A stretch of 64,000 nt of DNA from Notolepis coatsorum (GCA_963971535.1 OZ020594.1:113061974-113125973), one strand, 5' to 3'; counted from the first letter of the stretch, positions 1 to 10,433 are shown. Notes: generated by a model not told the origin, from the sequence alone. A program made the numbers and translations.

Positions 1-73
1 TCTCTCTCTCTCTCTCGCTCTCTCTCTCTCTCTATCTACCGCTACCTCTCTCTCTATCTCTCTCTATCTACCG

Positions 74-113
<40 letters not shown>

Positions 114-120
114 TGCTCTC
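1..120. repeat. (TC)n microsatellite
   Basis: Almost pure CT dinucleotides, broken by a few CTACCG-type interruptions. The window begins inside this simple repeat, so its true left edge is not visible. Confidence 0.95.
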
Positions 121-535
121 GTTATCTTTAAATAAAAACTGTTACTAACTGTTCAGTTTGTGAGGTACATGCAACACAGATTACAGTGTTTACATCTGTC
201 TGCTTGAGAAAATACCATGTTCTGCATTTGCAATAAAAATGATTGAAGTGAGATGAACAGTTATTTTTAAATGTGTGATCTAAAGATAAACAAAGGGTTT
301 TAAAAGTGTTATATTTATCTTCTCTTATAGTACCAGACTCGAAGCTGAGGAGAATCAACCAGCAACAAAAGCTAAATTTGTTAAAAAAAAAGAAAAAGAA
401 AAATATATATATATATATTTTTTTTGGGTATCGAAATGGTATCGAAGTATCGATACTTTTCAAGGTATCGTATCGAAGTCGAAATTCCAGTATCGTGACA
501 ACACTACCACAGACAGAACAGCAGCCTACACCATA
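121..535. repeat. AT-rich stretch with GATAC-rich repeat
   Basis: No gene is seen. Positions 397-420 are A/T runs. Positions 425-505 are built from GTATCGA and TATCGATAC words ending in a GTCACGATAC-like motif on the minus strand, a pattern common at the edges of fish interspersed repeats. It may be a repeat end or part of what lies beyond the Gmr1 element that starts near 540. Confidence 0.4.
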
Positions 536-571
536 AAGCCAAACTAGTACCTCCCCCCCCCTTTCCCAGAC

Positions 572-1204
572 CTACCCCCTGGACAAGGCATCAGCCACAA
601 TATTGTCTACGCCCTTCCTGTGACGGATGACAATATTATAGCTCTGTACCAGCAGGGCCCAACGCATCAACCTCTGGTTGTGGTTGTACATCTGAGCTAG
701 AAACACAAGGGGATTGTGGTCCGTGTATATCAGCACCGGAAGAGAGCTAGACCCCACATACACCTCAAAGTGCTGGAGGGCGAGGAGCATCGCCAGCGTC
801 TCCTTCTCAATGGTGGAATAGTTCAACTGATGCTGCTTGAATTTCACCGAGAAGTAACAAACCGGATGACGCACGTCGCCCTCCCCCGCTTGCAACAGCA
901 CAGCTCCAGCCCCAGCAGCACTCGCGTCGACCTCCAACTGAAAAGGAGATGCAAAGTCAGGGGCTGCTAGAACAGGAGCACTGCACAAGAGAGATTTAGC
1001 AGCCTCGAAGGCGCACTGACATTCCGCGGACCACACGAAAGGCACAACGGGACTGCATAAAGAGGTGAGAGGAGCAACAAAAACTACAAAAACAACAGTA
1101 ATAACCCGCCATCCCCAGGAAGCGACGTAACTCGCGCCGCGTGGAAGGGGCTGGATATGCGAGGATCGCCGAGACCTTAGCGTCCACTGGACGGACCTGC
1201 CCAT
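572..1204 (-). pseudogene. Gmr1-type RNase H region
   Basis: This is the RT connection and RNase H. It includes FEAAKSLLCSAPVLAAPDF, a VDASAAGAGAVLLQ strand, YSTIEKETLAMLLAL and IYTDHNPLVFL, ending with VDNIVADALSRG and a stop. These are the D-E-D catalytic strands of gypsy RNase H. The upstream part (LGKQVGHGQVRP to FLGMAGYY) lies in another frame at 996-1223, so there is a frameshift near 1080-1100 in an A/C-rich stretch. Nothing resembling integrase follows at 3' of RNase H, as expected if integrase sits upstream. Confidence 0.85.
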
Positions 1205-1223
1205 GCCCCACCTGCTTGCCCAA

Positions 1224-1749
1224 TTAGGTCACAGTAGCCTTACCGAACTCACACTTAGCGAGGTTCAAGGTCAAAGATGCCTCAGCTAAACGTGCAAACA
1301 CCACCTCCAAATTAGCAATGTGCTCTTCCCACGTGTCAGAGTACACCACTACGTCATCCAAATACACATTGCATTTAGGCACACCCCCCAACACCATGTG
1401 CATCAGACGCTGAAATGTGGCCGGAGCATTCCTCATCCCTTAGGCCATGACGGTGTACTGCAGAAAATGGTCAGGGGTAACAAACGCCGAAATATCCGAG
1501 GCCCGCTCCGTCAGGGGAACCTGCCAGTACCCCTTCAAGAGATCGAGCTTTGTGATAAATACAGCGGGCCCAATACTATCTATGCAGTCATCCATCCTGG
1601 GCAACGGGAATGAGTCAGGCACCGTCACAGCGTTTACCTTCCGGTAGTCTGTACAAAAACGGGGAGAGCCATCAGCCTTCGGAGCCAAAAGGCAAGGAGA
1701 GCTCCATGGACTACGGCTAGATTTAGCCATCCCATTATCAAGAAGGTAC
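1224..1749 (-). pseudogene. Gmr1-type reverse transcriptase core (broken)
   Basis: It resumes exactly after the inserted transposon with the RSPWSSPCLLAPKADGS and RFCTDYRKVNAVT blocks and the KLDLLKGYWQVPL palm motif. The YLDDVVVYS catalytic box is present. Two in-frame TAA stops break the frame, at 1440-1442 (where the conserved Phe of the PFGM-like box should be) and at 1224-1226. Otherwise the reading frame is preserved, so these are single-base lesions in an old copy. All RT fingers and palm motifs can be aligned by eye with gypsy elements. Confidence 0.85.
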
Positions 1750-1925
1750 CAGGGCTGTACGCTAAGCTTTTTCACTAGGGGCACACTTGCCCCTAAATTA
1801 GAAATTTAGGGGCAAAAAATATGTTTTAGGGGCACATTTTTAAATAACAATTTTACCATTATAGTGCAAAAAAATATGTTCCTCCTGCCTCATTACTGTG
1901 GTCCTTTTATTTAACATTTAAGTGC

Positions 1926-2036
1926 TTTTGTTGTCAGGTCTGCATCCCCTTAACAATTGTATGTATTGAGCTGTACTGTACCCATTCTGCAATATGTTAA
2001 TAAAGTTTTAAACCAATCAATCAATAAATAAATAGC
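1926..2036 (+). mobile_element. LINE family A 3' tail fragment
   Basis: It matches the 3' end of the LINE copy that ends at 55040: GTCTGCATCCCCTTAACAAT, then GAGCTGTACTGTACCCATTC, then TTAATAAAG and an (AATC)n tail. It is nested inside the hAT-like element. It is either a severely 5'-truncated LINE or a SINE using the same tail. Confidence 0.65.
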
Positions 2037-2079
2037 ATTTTAGCATTTTTATGAAACTACTGTATATTTGTATGTCTCT

Positions 2080-2213
2080 AAATGTTTTGATGAATTGAAA
2101 ATGGAGGACCCTTATGTAAAAAAGCCGAAAGTCTCTCTGGTCTTCATCCTCCTGTACTGTATTGTACCCATTATGTAATCTGTTAATAAAGTTCTCATTC
2201 ATTCATTCTGACG
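2080..2213 (+). mobile_element. Second LINE family A 3' tail fragment
   Basis: It starts with GATGAATTGAAAATGGAGGA, continues through the AAAGTCTCTCTGGTCT block and ends TTAATAAAGTTCTCATTCATTCATTC. It is the same tail as its neighbour, but diverged and ending in (ATTC)n. Confidence 0.65.
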
Positions 2214-3080
2214 GAAAAACAGAATAATTTTGATTGACAGTAGAGTCTGCCAATTACGTCACAACGCTTGCACCCGCCCTGCTGTTCTTAGCACCAATCG
2301 GCAAGCGCATTCGTTTTTGACTTCCTGAATGCCCCGTGTGCTGACATCAACAAAGCTACTTACATTAGCTCCCCGCGGCCCACGAGTAGGAGACCAGTGC
2401 TCTGCAGGATGACTAAATGAGGCATAATGATTTTACCTCAACGAATGTTATAATAAAAGCCTTTCCATACATCTGTCTGATTGAAAACTTTATTAACAGA
2501 CCGCGGAATGGGCATATATCAGCACAGGCTGAGATATGAACGAGTAACGTGTGGACCAGATTGACGCGACACAAGGTTTACACAACAGCCCCCACCCCTT
2601 GTTTTATTGTATTTGTACCTGTACTACCTGCTGTCAGCTGTTTATCTCTCTCTGTGAGCTTGATTAGCTCACGTTAGCTAGCGTTAGCTCCGCGGCTAAC
2701 CCTGAACTAAATCAATGACATCATTTCGAGTAGTTTTCACTGCACATAGAAGCAGCCAAACAGCGGGAGAATTTCGGGAGCATATGGCCAAAACCCAGTT
2801 AGGAACCATCGATTCCCATCCATACTACTAACTTTACTTTTCTTCATAGCTAAATCAGACAGTCAGCCAGTCTATCAGAGTGAGTGCTCAGTTGATTTTC
2901 CCCGCTGATCATACCTGAGTGCTCAGCGTCATCACACGCCTTGGATCATTTAGGAGTGAAAATGCGAATGCAAGGCTTGAAATCCCTACTCGCAAGCCCG
3001 CCCCCAAATATTATTTACCAATCGCAACGGCCAATTAAAGGGGCAATTTGCGATGAGATCATCGCAGCGTACAGCCCTGG

Positions 3081-3932
3081 GTACAGAGCTTCCTTCCTCA
3101 TTACCTCCCTCTTCGCCACTGGACAACGATATGCATGCTGCTTAATGGGGTTCGCACTCCCAACGTCAATATCGTGCTCCAGGACGGATGTCCTAGATGG
3201 TACATCAGAGAATAACACTGGATATGTCAACAACAGATTCTTCACACCATCCCCCTGTGCCTTGGGCAGGTACAGCAGACGAGCCGTGACGTCACTCATG
3301 AATTCAGAGTTAGTCAACCGCCCCTTCTGCTGACCCTCGGACAACACCTTTAAATCATCGTCCGGCATTGGGTTCACACATGACAAGAAAACAGCTGGAA
3401 CAGCTCCCGGACTCCCAGACTGCACCTCCTGCGTACCCCCACCAGTTCGGGTGAGATATTTCTTTAACATGTTGATATGACACAACCGCGTCTTCCTGCG
3501 CCTCTCGGGCGTACATATCACATAATTGGTGTCTGATATTTTCCTCTCCACTCTATAGGGCCCCGAAAACCGGGCAGAGAGCGCTGACCCAGGCATGGGC
3601 AGCAAAACCAGCACCTCATCGCCAGCCTCGAACCGCCGCCCCACCGCCTTCTTGTCAAACCTCACCTTCATCTCCCCCTGGGCAGAGGCGAGGGCTACCC
3701 TAGCCAATGAGGACGCACCGTGGAGACGCTCCTTACACCGGGAGACAAAATCACACACATTCGACGTAGGAGTGGAACCAGACAACATTTTCTCCTTGAG
3801 CATCTTTAATGGCCCACGCACACTGCGACCAAACACCAGCTCTGCAAGGCTAAACCCAAGCGACTCCTGTTTAGCATCCCTAATAGCAAACAGTACAAAA
3901 GGCACCCCCTCGTCCCAGCCACACCCTATCAA
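3081..3932 (-). pseudogene. Gmr1-type integrase C-terminus and start of RT
   Basis: The open frame begins after the frameshift in integrase. It carries the WDEGVPFVLFAIRDA block, the FEAGDEVLVLLP and FSGPYRVERKISD (GPY/F-like) C-terminal integrase segments, then a linker, then HDIDVGSANPIKQHAYR, the familiar entry into gypsy RT. The coding sequence stops being retrotransposon at 3081, where a DNA transposon begins. The open frame runs on to 3015, but that tail is transposon sequence. RT resumes at 1749 on the other side of the insertion. Confidence 0.8.
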
Positions 3933-3993
3933 TACAGTACTTTTTTAGCATCGCCTTCAGTGTCTGGTGCCAGCGCTCTAGCGCCCCCTGTGA

Positions 3994-4839
3994 TTAAGGA
4001 TGATATGCACTAGAAACCGTGTGACTGATACCCAAAGCCTGTAATGACTGATTAAATGTTTTAGCCATGAAATTCGTGCCTTGATCACTTTGTACAGTTT
4101 TTGGTAAACCAAAAGTAGCAAAAAACCTGTTTAATGCCTTGGTAATGGCTGGGGCTGTAATCGTCCTCAAAGGTATGGCCTCTGGGAAACTGGTGGCAAG
4201 ACACATAATAGTTAACATATATTGGTTTCCCGCCTTTGTTCTAGGCAGAGGGCCCACACAGTCAATGATCACATGCTCAAAAGGTTCCCCTATTGCTGGA
4301 ACGGGGTGCAGAGAAGCTGGAGGAACCCCCTGATTCGGCTTCCCCACTATTTGACACGTACTGCATGTACCACAAAAGTCTACCACGTCGGCCTTCAAGC
4401 CGGGCCAAAAAAAATTCTGCAGTATCCTGTCATAAGTTTTAGATATACCCAAATGCCCCGACCAGATATGCTCATGTGCCAGCATCAAAACATGACGCCT
4501 ACACTCCACTGGCAATACCACTTGGTGCACCATATTCCAGTCTTCTCCAGACTGCAAGCCCGTCACACCTGGCCTAGCTACCCAGGTGCGCATCAACACT
4601 CCTTTTTCCATCAAAAAGGTGTGTTTCCTACTATCAGCAGTGCTGGCTACTGCCGCGAAACAGCTCGTTAAGGAAGAATCATTCCGCTGGGCATCGATCA
4701 ATGCCTGACGTGCCAGTGGCAAGGGCACATCAGGGAATTTTGACTCCACCCGCGTCCTCTGAACACCACTCACACTCTCTCCCATCTCGCCACTAGATGG
4801 CCACCTGTCCTCAGCCAGAGCCTCGCCACAGATAGTCAC
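3994..4839 (-). pseudogene. Gmr1-type integrase core (broken)
   Basis: This continues the gag-protease frame after the TGA. It has the H2C2 zinc-binding domain (HEHIWSGHLG followed by CGTCSTCQ) and the first two catalytic aspartates of the DDE core: the D in VIIDCVGPL and the D in VQSDQGTNF. An in-frame TAA at 3994 replaces a codon just before the block that should hold the catalytic glutamate (GALERWHQ is still readable past the stop). A frameshift follows near 3930-3950. Integrase inserts the cDNA copy into the genome; this copy cannot make a full-length enzyme. The fold assignment is secure from the motifs. Confidence 0.85.
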
Positions 4840-6159
4840 TCAGCGACACTGCTTGCTGTCGTTCCCTCTTCTGAGCTCTAGTGACAGCACAGACAGGAAA
4901 AACATTTGGGTTTTAATCAATGCATCGCACAGACCCTTAGACACTGGGGCGTTCACTACCTTCAGAACAGGGATTACCTTTCCCCCCGCTATATCATTCC
5001 CCATGATAAAATCAATCCCGGCTACCGGAAAAAACGAACGAACCGCCACGGAAAAACAACCTGTAACTAAATCTGATTTCACATATATCCTATGTAAGGG
5101 TGCGGGTGTAAAACCCATTTCGATACCCCGCACAATAGTACTTGACTTACAAGATGACTCCTCACTTAATGGCAACACATCCGCCAGGATAAAAGACTGC
5201 GACGCACCCGTATCACGAAGGATTTTTACCTCCCGTTGGTCACAGACTTCACCCGACACTGACACGAAACCAGAGAAAATAAAGGGTTCAAAACAACCAT
5301 CTGGTTTCTCCTGTTCCTCTGGGCATGATACAGGGCCAATCAACCCCACCCCCTTCGGTTTCTGGGCTGGTCCCCTAGCATCTTGCAGATTTTGCAATGC
5401 ATAACAGTCCGCCACCAAATGACCTATCTTTTTACAATGACTACACACAATGCCCCTTCTAGACGGCGGTGAGCGTGGTCGGAATGATCGCTCGTCACCT
5501 CCCCGATACGGAGGCTCAGACGGAGAAAACGCGCCCCCTCCTACATACACATAATTTCGTACCGCAATATTTTTGTGGATCAATGCGAACTCGTCACACA
5601 AAACTGCAGCTTCCTGGAGGGTAGAAACCTTTCGCTCCTCTAAATACACTATCATGCGTTCGGGCACACATTTTTTAAATTGTTCAATGAGGACTAACTC
5701 GCTCAAAGCTTCGACACCATCCACATTACATGCTTCACACCAACGAGTAAACATCGTCCGTTGTTCACGGGAAAATGCCACATGTGTTTGAGAGGGAGCT
5801 TTACTTAGTGCCCTAAATCGTTGCCTATACGCTTCCGGCACCAGTTCATATACGCGCAAGACAGCACTCTTCACTTTCTCATATACCACGCTGTCCTCAT
5901 TCGATAATGACTGGCATGCCTCCTGAGCCCTACCCGTGAGTCTATATCGCAATAATAGTGCCCACTGGTCCTTTGGCCACTGCAAAGCCCACGCTATTTG
6001 CTCAAAAGTAGAAAAATATGATTCCACCTCAGACTCCCGAAAAAGGGGAACCACAGAAATATGCTGCCCAATATTAAAAGTGCCCTGGTAACCTTCAGAT
6101 GAGGGAGAGGAAGAGCCACCACTCTCCAACTCCATCCTCCTTATCGTCACCTGGAGCAC
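4840..6159 (-). CDS. Gmr1-type gag and protease ORF
   Basis: Open frame of 439 codons. Residues 1-200 resemble the SCAN-like capsid region of fish gypsy elements, with FSREQRTMFTRWCEA and EQFKKCVPERM blocks. Residues about 240-253 form a canonical CX2CX4HX4C zinc knuckle (CSHCKKIGHLVADC), which binds RNA during packaging. Near residue 313 the motif RDTGASQSF carries the DTG catalytic triad of a retroviral-type aspartic protease. The first ATG may not be the real start; a second Met (MELESG) lies 8 codons in and also fits. The frame ends at a TGA at 4840-4842, after which coding continues in the same frame into integrase. That stop is either a mutation or a readthrough site. Confidence 0.8.
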   Translation of the reverse strand: MLQVTIRRMELESGGSSSPSSEGYQGTFNIGQHISVVPLFRESEVESYFSTFEQIAWALQWPKDQWALLLRYRLTGRAQEACQSLSNEDSVVYEKVKSAVLRVYELVPEAYRQRFRALSKAPSQTHVAFSREQRTMFTRWCEACNVDGVEALSELVLIEQFKKCVPERMIVYLEERKVSTLQEAAVLCDEFALIHKNIAVRNYVYVGGGAFSPSEPPYRGGDERSFRPRSPPSRRGIVCSHCKKIGHLVADCYALQNLQDARGPAQKPKGVGLIGPVSCPEEQEKPDGCFEPFIFSGFVSVSGEVCDQREVKILRDTGASQSFILADVLPLSEESSCKSSTIVRGIEMGFTPAPLHRIYVKSDLVTGCFSVAVRSFFPVAGIDFIMGNDIAGGKVIPVLKVVNAPVSKGLCDALIKTQMFFLSVLSLELRRGNDSKQCR

Positions 6160-6164
6160 TCTGT

Positions 6165-6276
6165 CCTTCTCTCTCTCTTCCCTGTCTCTCTCTTCCTTTC
6201 TCTCTTCCTTGTGTCTCTCTTCCTTTCTCTCTTCCTTCCTCTCCTCCCTGTCTCTCTCTTCCTTTCTCTCCTCCCT
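6165..6276. repeat. TC/GA-rich imperfect tandem repeat
   Basis: Repeated CTCTCTTCCTTTCTCTCTTCC-like words (GA-rich on the minus strand) lie immediately upstream of the Gmr1 gag. It may be the remains of the 5' leader or LTR, expanded by slippage. Confidence 0.7.
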
Positions 6277-6305
6277 CAGTCAGGGAATTGTACCCCTCAG
6301 TTACA
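6277..6305 (-). repeat. 29-bp copy of a BEL LTR terminus
   Basis: Its complement is identical over 29 bases to the first bases (plus strand) of the BEL-1 and BEL-2 LTRs at 10521 and 41753. Similarity stops abruptly on both sides. It lies at the 5' edge of the Gmr1 relic, in the place where an LTR would start. Confidence 0.6.
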
Positions 6306-6356
6306 GTATGCTTCATGCAACAGCTAGGCGAGAAGGCAGCCTCTCACTCCTCGCAA

Positions 6357-6394
6357 GTGTGCCCCTAGTGAAAAAGCTTAGCTTACAGCCCTGA
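6357..6394. mobile_element. hAT-like terminal fragment
   Basis: The stretch GTGCCCCTAGTGAAAAAGCT through TTACAGCCCTG repeats, in inverse orientation, the left end of the element at 1750, with one base change in the TIR. Its partner end was not located. It marks a second, decayed insertion of the same family. Confidence 0.6.
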
Positions 6395-7031
6395 CCCACA
6401 CGTAACACCATCGAAAGTCCCGGGTCTCTTCTTTCATAGGACTACACTCGCATATGGCTGCTCCATTTCCTTGCGTCAATATCTGCCGGTTTCCAACTCA
6501 ATGCGCTGAGATTTCTGTAAACTCCTATGTATTCATATAACACTTAAAGTAATTGGTAAACAAACGTAGTGCTGAAAATATACACTTTGACTGCTGTTTT
6601 CATAGGGTTAGGGTCTTTACTCTTGGATATATTTGGGGGGGAAAACGCTACATTAATTAATACGGACTGCATTGATCTATTTATGCCGTGAAATTGTTGT
6701 CGGACCGCTCAGCCATAACACATTAATTGCCAATGACGAGTATACTCGTTATAGCCCGCCAATCGTTGGACGCCAACAACGAGTATACTCGTTATTATGA
6801 TCGTTATTTCTTTTATTCGCTATTTCCATTCATAATTCATCCTGCTGTGCTGTGGACATGTGTGGCACTCTGTCTGAGACCGCAACGGTCCGATACCACC
6901 GCCTAACGCCTTGCGGCCACTATTGCACTCCATTTGAAACGATATGGCTTGTTGTCTGGGCCAAGCTGCAGTGTGGGGGCGGGGTCTAAACACTCGGGCA
7001 GGGCAAGCGGTTCTAACAGATGCACCTACGA
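6395..7031. other. No gene; palindrome pair
   Basis: No coding feature is recognised. The self-complementary 14-mer ACGAGTATACTCGT occurs twice, at 6736-6749 and 6780-6793, each followed by TAT. Such words are seen near ends of some fish DNA transposons (possibly piggyBac-like), but no TTAA-flanked partner end was confirmed. Confidence 0.4.
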
Positions 7032-8039
7032 CAGGGCTGTATGTTAACTTTTTTTGCACATAGCACTGGTGCTACAGAGGTTGATAGTTTTGTAGCACAG
7101 GCCAAAATCTTGTAGCACAAGTATAAAACGTGTTATATTTGTAACAGTCACAAATGTGCCTATTGTATTTGTGTTATTTAGTTGCAGTGCCATGTTTGGC
7201 TGTCATTTTCATGCTGACAAGTTGACGTCACACAGCCAGACACGTTGCGTGTAAGGAATTATGGGATTTGGTGTTGGGTGTTGTATGGACTCACTCTACT
7301 AGTGGTGGGAATCACCAGTTTCATCACGATACGATATCGATTCTTTGGACAACGATACGATATTTGCCGATATTTGCCATGATATGATACGATGCAGGTG
7401 CCTGCAATCGATATGAGACGATATCATAAGCCCATTTAACACAATCAGTAATATTTAGATCAACTCAAAAAAGGTAACGAAAATATAATTTGAAAAAAAA
7501 ATGATTGAGCTCTTCCAGACATTTAAATGAAAAACAATCTATTGTTTTTAATACAAATAGACCTCCTGTTCACTAAAGTGCCACGTTTTGATATATTGAG
7601 CTTTACACTTTAAGTACAGTAAAAAAAAATTGGAACTCACAACAGGCAGCCTAAAACCCCTTCCTCTCCCAAACCGTTCCTGCAATTGTTTTATGTTTCA
7701 TGATGATCATGAATACATTTATTATGTATTGTATTTTTTATGTTTAAACTTTAAATATCAACATTATCTGTCCACCCTCAGTACATTTACTATCAATATA
7801 ATATACTCGTCTGACTTCATCTGATCTTTTCAAACGCACACACACACAGGGAGAATGCCTAACACACCCCCCACAAATCCTGTAGCAAGTCTCATCTCCG
7901 CAGAAGCGCAGCTCCAGCCATAATATATCGATATGAACCGAATGCCTATCGCACCAGTGCTACTGAAGTAAATCCATTCATCGCACAGACCGTTGTTGCT
8001 GTAGCACGTGCAACATATATCTCGCACTGTACAGCCCTG
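7032..8039. mobile_element. Non-autonomous hAT-like transposon, 1.0 kb
   Basis: The left end CAGGGCTGTATGTTAAC and the right end ...CTGTACAGCCCTG form a 10-bp inverted repeat. The flanks ACCTACGA (7024-7031) and ACCTACGG (8040-8047) are an 8-bp target duplication with one mismatch, as expected for hAT. TGGTGCTACA and TGTAGCACAG words near both ends look like subterminal transposase-binding repeats. No transposase ORF is present. Positions 7310-7440 hold a GATACGATAT-rich core. Confidence 0.75.
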
Positions 8040-8047
8040 ACCTACGG

Positions 8048-9589
8048 CTGTTCGCGGCTGGATAACATTGGACACACGATCGCGATCAGTACTTGGAATG
8101 GCGATCAGATAATTGGATTATTCTTTTTGCAGTACATCATAGACAAGGTAAGGACTATATGTTATCAATCTTGCGTTGATCCGATAATTTTCTTCCCACG
8201 ATCGGAGCGTGTGTCTGTGTGCCGTGTCTCGTTAGTTGCGATCAAAGCACGGAGGTGCGGCTTCCCCCCCCCCCCCTTTCATGCATCGATGATGAAACAT
8301 AATACCGATAATCTAGCATTGATTTCAGATTGATTATTGATCCAGGCGAGAAATGGCACGATTTATAATAAAATGCAGTAAAGCACTGTTTGGTGGCGTT
8401 TCCTGGGATTACACAGAATCACTCTAAAACTATACTCATATATTTACCACGGTATAAAACGTAAATGTATGAATGAAAAAATTATCAGTTTTTTGCATGT
8501 TGACCGGAAGAAACTCACTGACAATCGACGTTGTTATTAGATCCATAGCTATAATATTTAATATAGTTTTAGCACTACAAACACCGGCATCTACCCCCAC
8601 TTCATTACAGCGCTGGCACAAACGGCCATACGCCCACAGCGACCTCTGGCGTCCAATGTGTTAAGGGGTTAAGTGTTATCAGCGAAATATGTGTTTATTG
8701 AAATCATTGGATTGGAAATCAGATGTATTAGACGTGAGGAAATGATGCCGTCATGAACCCGTTGTAGTCCTAAGATAGAGGAGTCCCAGGGCTTTCGATG
8801 GACGTCGGAATTTCATAAAACTACACTACCCAGCTCACACCAGCCCCTGTTTAAGCTTTTTTTTTTTTTTTTTTTTTTAATTTTTTTCATGATTGTATCT
8901 CACGGGTCGAACAAACCTGAACGTTATTGCCATTAAATACAACATACATTATTTCTTTACCTTTCTGTGAACGTCTACAAAAAAACGTGTCGCAATCTGG
9001 TGAAAAATGGCGGAGCTATGGACATATATAAAAGTAACTGTACTTACAGTAGATTTCAATCACATGTTTGCTGCCCTGTCAGGGGCGCCTGGTGGTACTA
9101 AATCCAGATTTAAGTCTGCCATTGGATCCGATCCATTGTATGACTTGGCCATAATAAGGTAATATTTAGGCCTTATATTCTATATTCATTTCATTTCAAA
9201 TAGCATGTGTCTGGATGGCAAAATCCAGTACTATATCTACAAAAAAACCTGTAAATCATCTGCCCTTTATTAATTTGTTTAGATATTTTGTACACTTGAT
9301 CTCATGAAGGTGCTAAATCAGTTCAGGTAAATCTCATGTCTGGTCAATGTTAGCATGGTGTTATTCACCGTCAAAGATGGAAAAAACTTATAAATAATAA
9401 TAATTGATATTCTCCTTTGGTTCATTACAATTTACTCAAGCATAGTAACATACACAATTTATCTGACACTGAGAATACATTCCCAGAGGTCCATACATTC
9501 ACAGGTCCTGTTGTTACTATACACATATATTCATAATTTTATTTTTTATCTTGTTTTTTCTAAATCTTTTCTTTTTTTCTACCCTTTCC
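8048..9589. other. No feature recognised
   Basis: AT-rich sequence with a C run at 8267-8276 and a T run near 8857-8880. Short open frames here show no codon bias or family motif. I see no gene, TIR pair or tandem array. Confidence 0.5.
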
Positions 9590-9660
9590 TTGTACAGTGT
9601 CCTTGAGTCTGAGAAAGGCGCTTCTCTCTTAAAATCCAATTTATTATTATTATTATACAT
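9590..9660 (+). mobile_element. L2-type LINE/SINE 3' tail
   Basis: GTGTCCTTGAGTCTGAGAAA, GGCGCTTCTC, then AATCCAATTTATTATTATTA. This is the characteristic 3' end of L2 elements and of SINEs that borrow it, ending in a (TTA)n tail. Confidence 0.65.
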
Positions 9661-10079
9661 GTCCCTAGATACCATGAACATGCTAATGGACCTTGTAGAA
9701 GTGGAGAAATCCTCCATTTACTTGGCTGTTTACTTTTAAGTGAATTTTCTGAAAATATGGCTAGGGTTTAAGAGATTAATCTAAAGATTTTGACTTTATT
9801 CTGACTTTATAAATGTTGACTTTAATCTGTAAACATTATCTCTTTAGTCTGACGTCATAAATGTTTACTTTAATCTCTAAACATTATATAAAGGCTTGAA
9901 TTAACTAGTGAATAAAAAACAATAAACCTACAAGCCAGTGAGGTGGCTGAGAACCGGCTAGAACGTAATTGACGCGTCTGTGGCTACTCGTCAGATCAAA
10001 GACAGAATGTCCACAAGGTCCGTTACGATAATACTCAACAGAGTATTTATTTACACCATACAATTAACTCTTACCGGTT

Positions 10080-10433
10080 ACTAACACACCTGCATGTCAT
10101 CAGTCCCATCACACTTTAAGTAGCCAGGTAGCCTGATTACTAACACACCTGCATGTCATCAGTCCCATCACACTGTAAGTAGCCAGGTAGCCTGATTACT
10201 AACACACCTGCATGTCATCAGTCCCATTACACTGTAAGTAGCCAGGTAGCCTGATTACTAACACACCTGCATGTCATCAGTCCCATTACACTTTAAGTAG
10301 CCAGGTAGCCTGATTACTAACACACCTGCATGTCATCAGTCCCATTACACTTTAAGTAGCCAGGTAGCCTGATTACTAACACACCTGCATGTCATCAGTC
10401 CCATTACACTTTAAGTAGCCAGGTAGCCTGATT
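10080..10433. repeat. 59-bp minisatellite, six copies
   Basis: Six head-to-tail copies of a 59-bp unit beginning ACTAACACACCTGCATGTCA and ending CCAGGTAGCCTGATT. The copies differ only at a C/T and a T/G position. The low divergence means recent expansion. It lies directly left of the repeat into which BEL-1 inserted. Confidence 0.95.

Larger units (their letters stand above)
1750..3079. mobile_element. Non-autonomous hAT-like DNA transposon inside RT
   Basis: The ends are perfect 14-bp inverted repeats, CAGGGCTGTACGCT on the left and its complement at 3066-3079. It is flanked by GGTAC at 1745-1749 and 3080-3084. Removing the insert and one GGTAC rejoins the RT frame exactly. A 5-bp duplication fits the hAT5 group of hAT elements; assignment to hAT rests on the CAGGG end and is inferred. 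No transposase is encoded. The inside holds GGGGCAAGTGTGCCCC-type subterminal repeats near 1785-1845 and two LINE 3' tails. Confidence 0.75.
536..6305 (-). mobile_element. Gmr1-type Ty3/gypsy LTR retrotransposon relic
   Basis: Reading the minus strand from 6159 down to 572 gives gag, a CCHC knuckle, aspartic protease, integrase, reverse transcriptase and RNase H. Integrase precedes RT, which is the reverse of ordinary gypsy order and the hallmark of the Gmr1 group first described from cod. The element is dead: it has four in-frame stops, two frameshifts and a 1.33-kb DNA transposon inside RT (1750-3079). A purine-rich tract at 548-565 (minus) could be the polypurine tract, but no matching pair of LTRs was found at the two ends. 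The outer limits given are therefore approximate. Domain order is read directly; the group name is recognised, not searched. Confidence 0.8.

Noticed and set aside
1..120. Telomere or centromere satellite at the window edge
   Set aside because: It is a plain TC dinucleotide microsatellite, without TTAGGG or a long satellite unit.
3015..3080. C-terminal end of the 305-codon frame at 3015-3932
   Set aside because: Bases below 3080 belong to the inserted DNA transposon, so the residues after EALY are not retrotransposon protein.
10080..10433. Possible CRISPR array
   Set aside because: Units are contiguous with no unique spacers, and the genome is vertebrate. The 22-, 34-, 45-, 59- and 60-bp arrays are rejected for the same reason.
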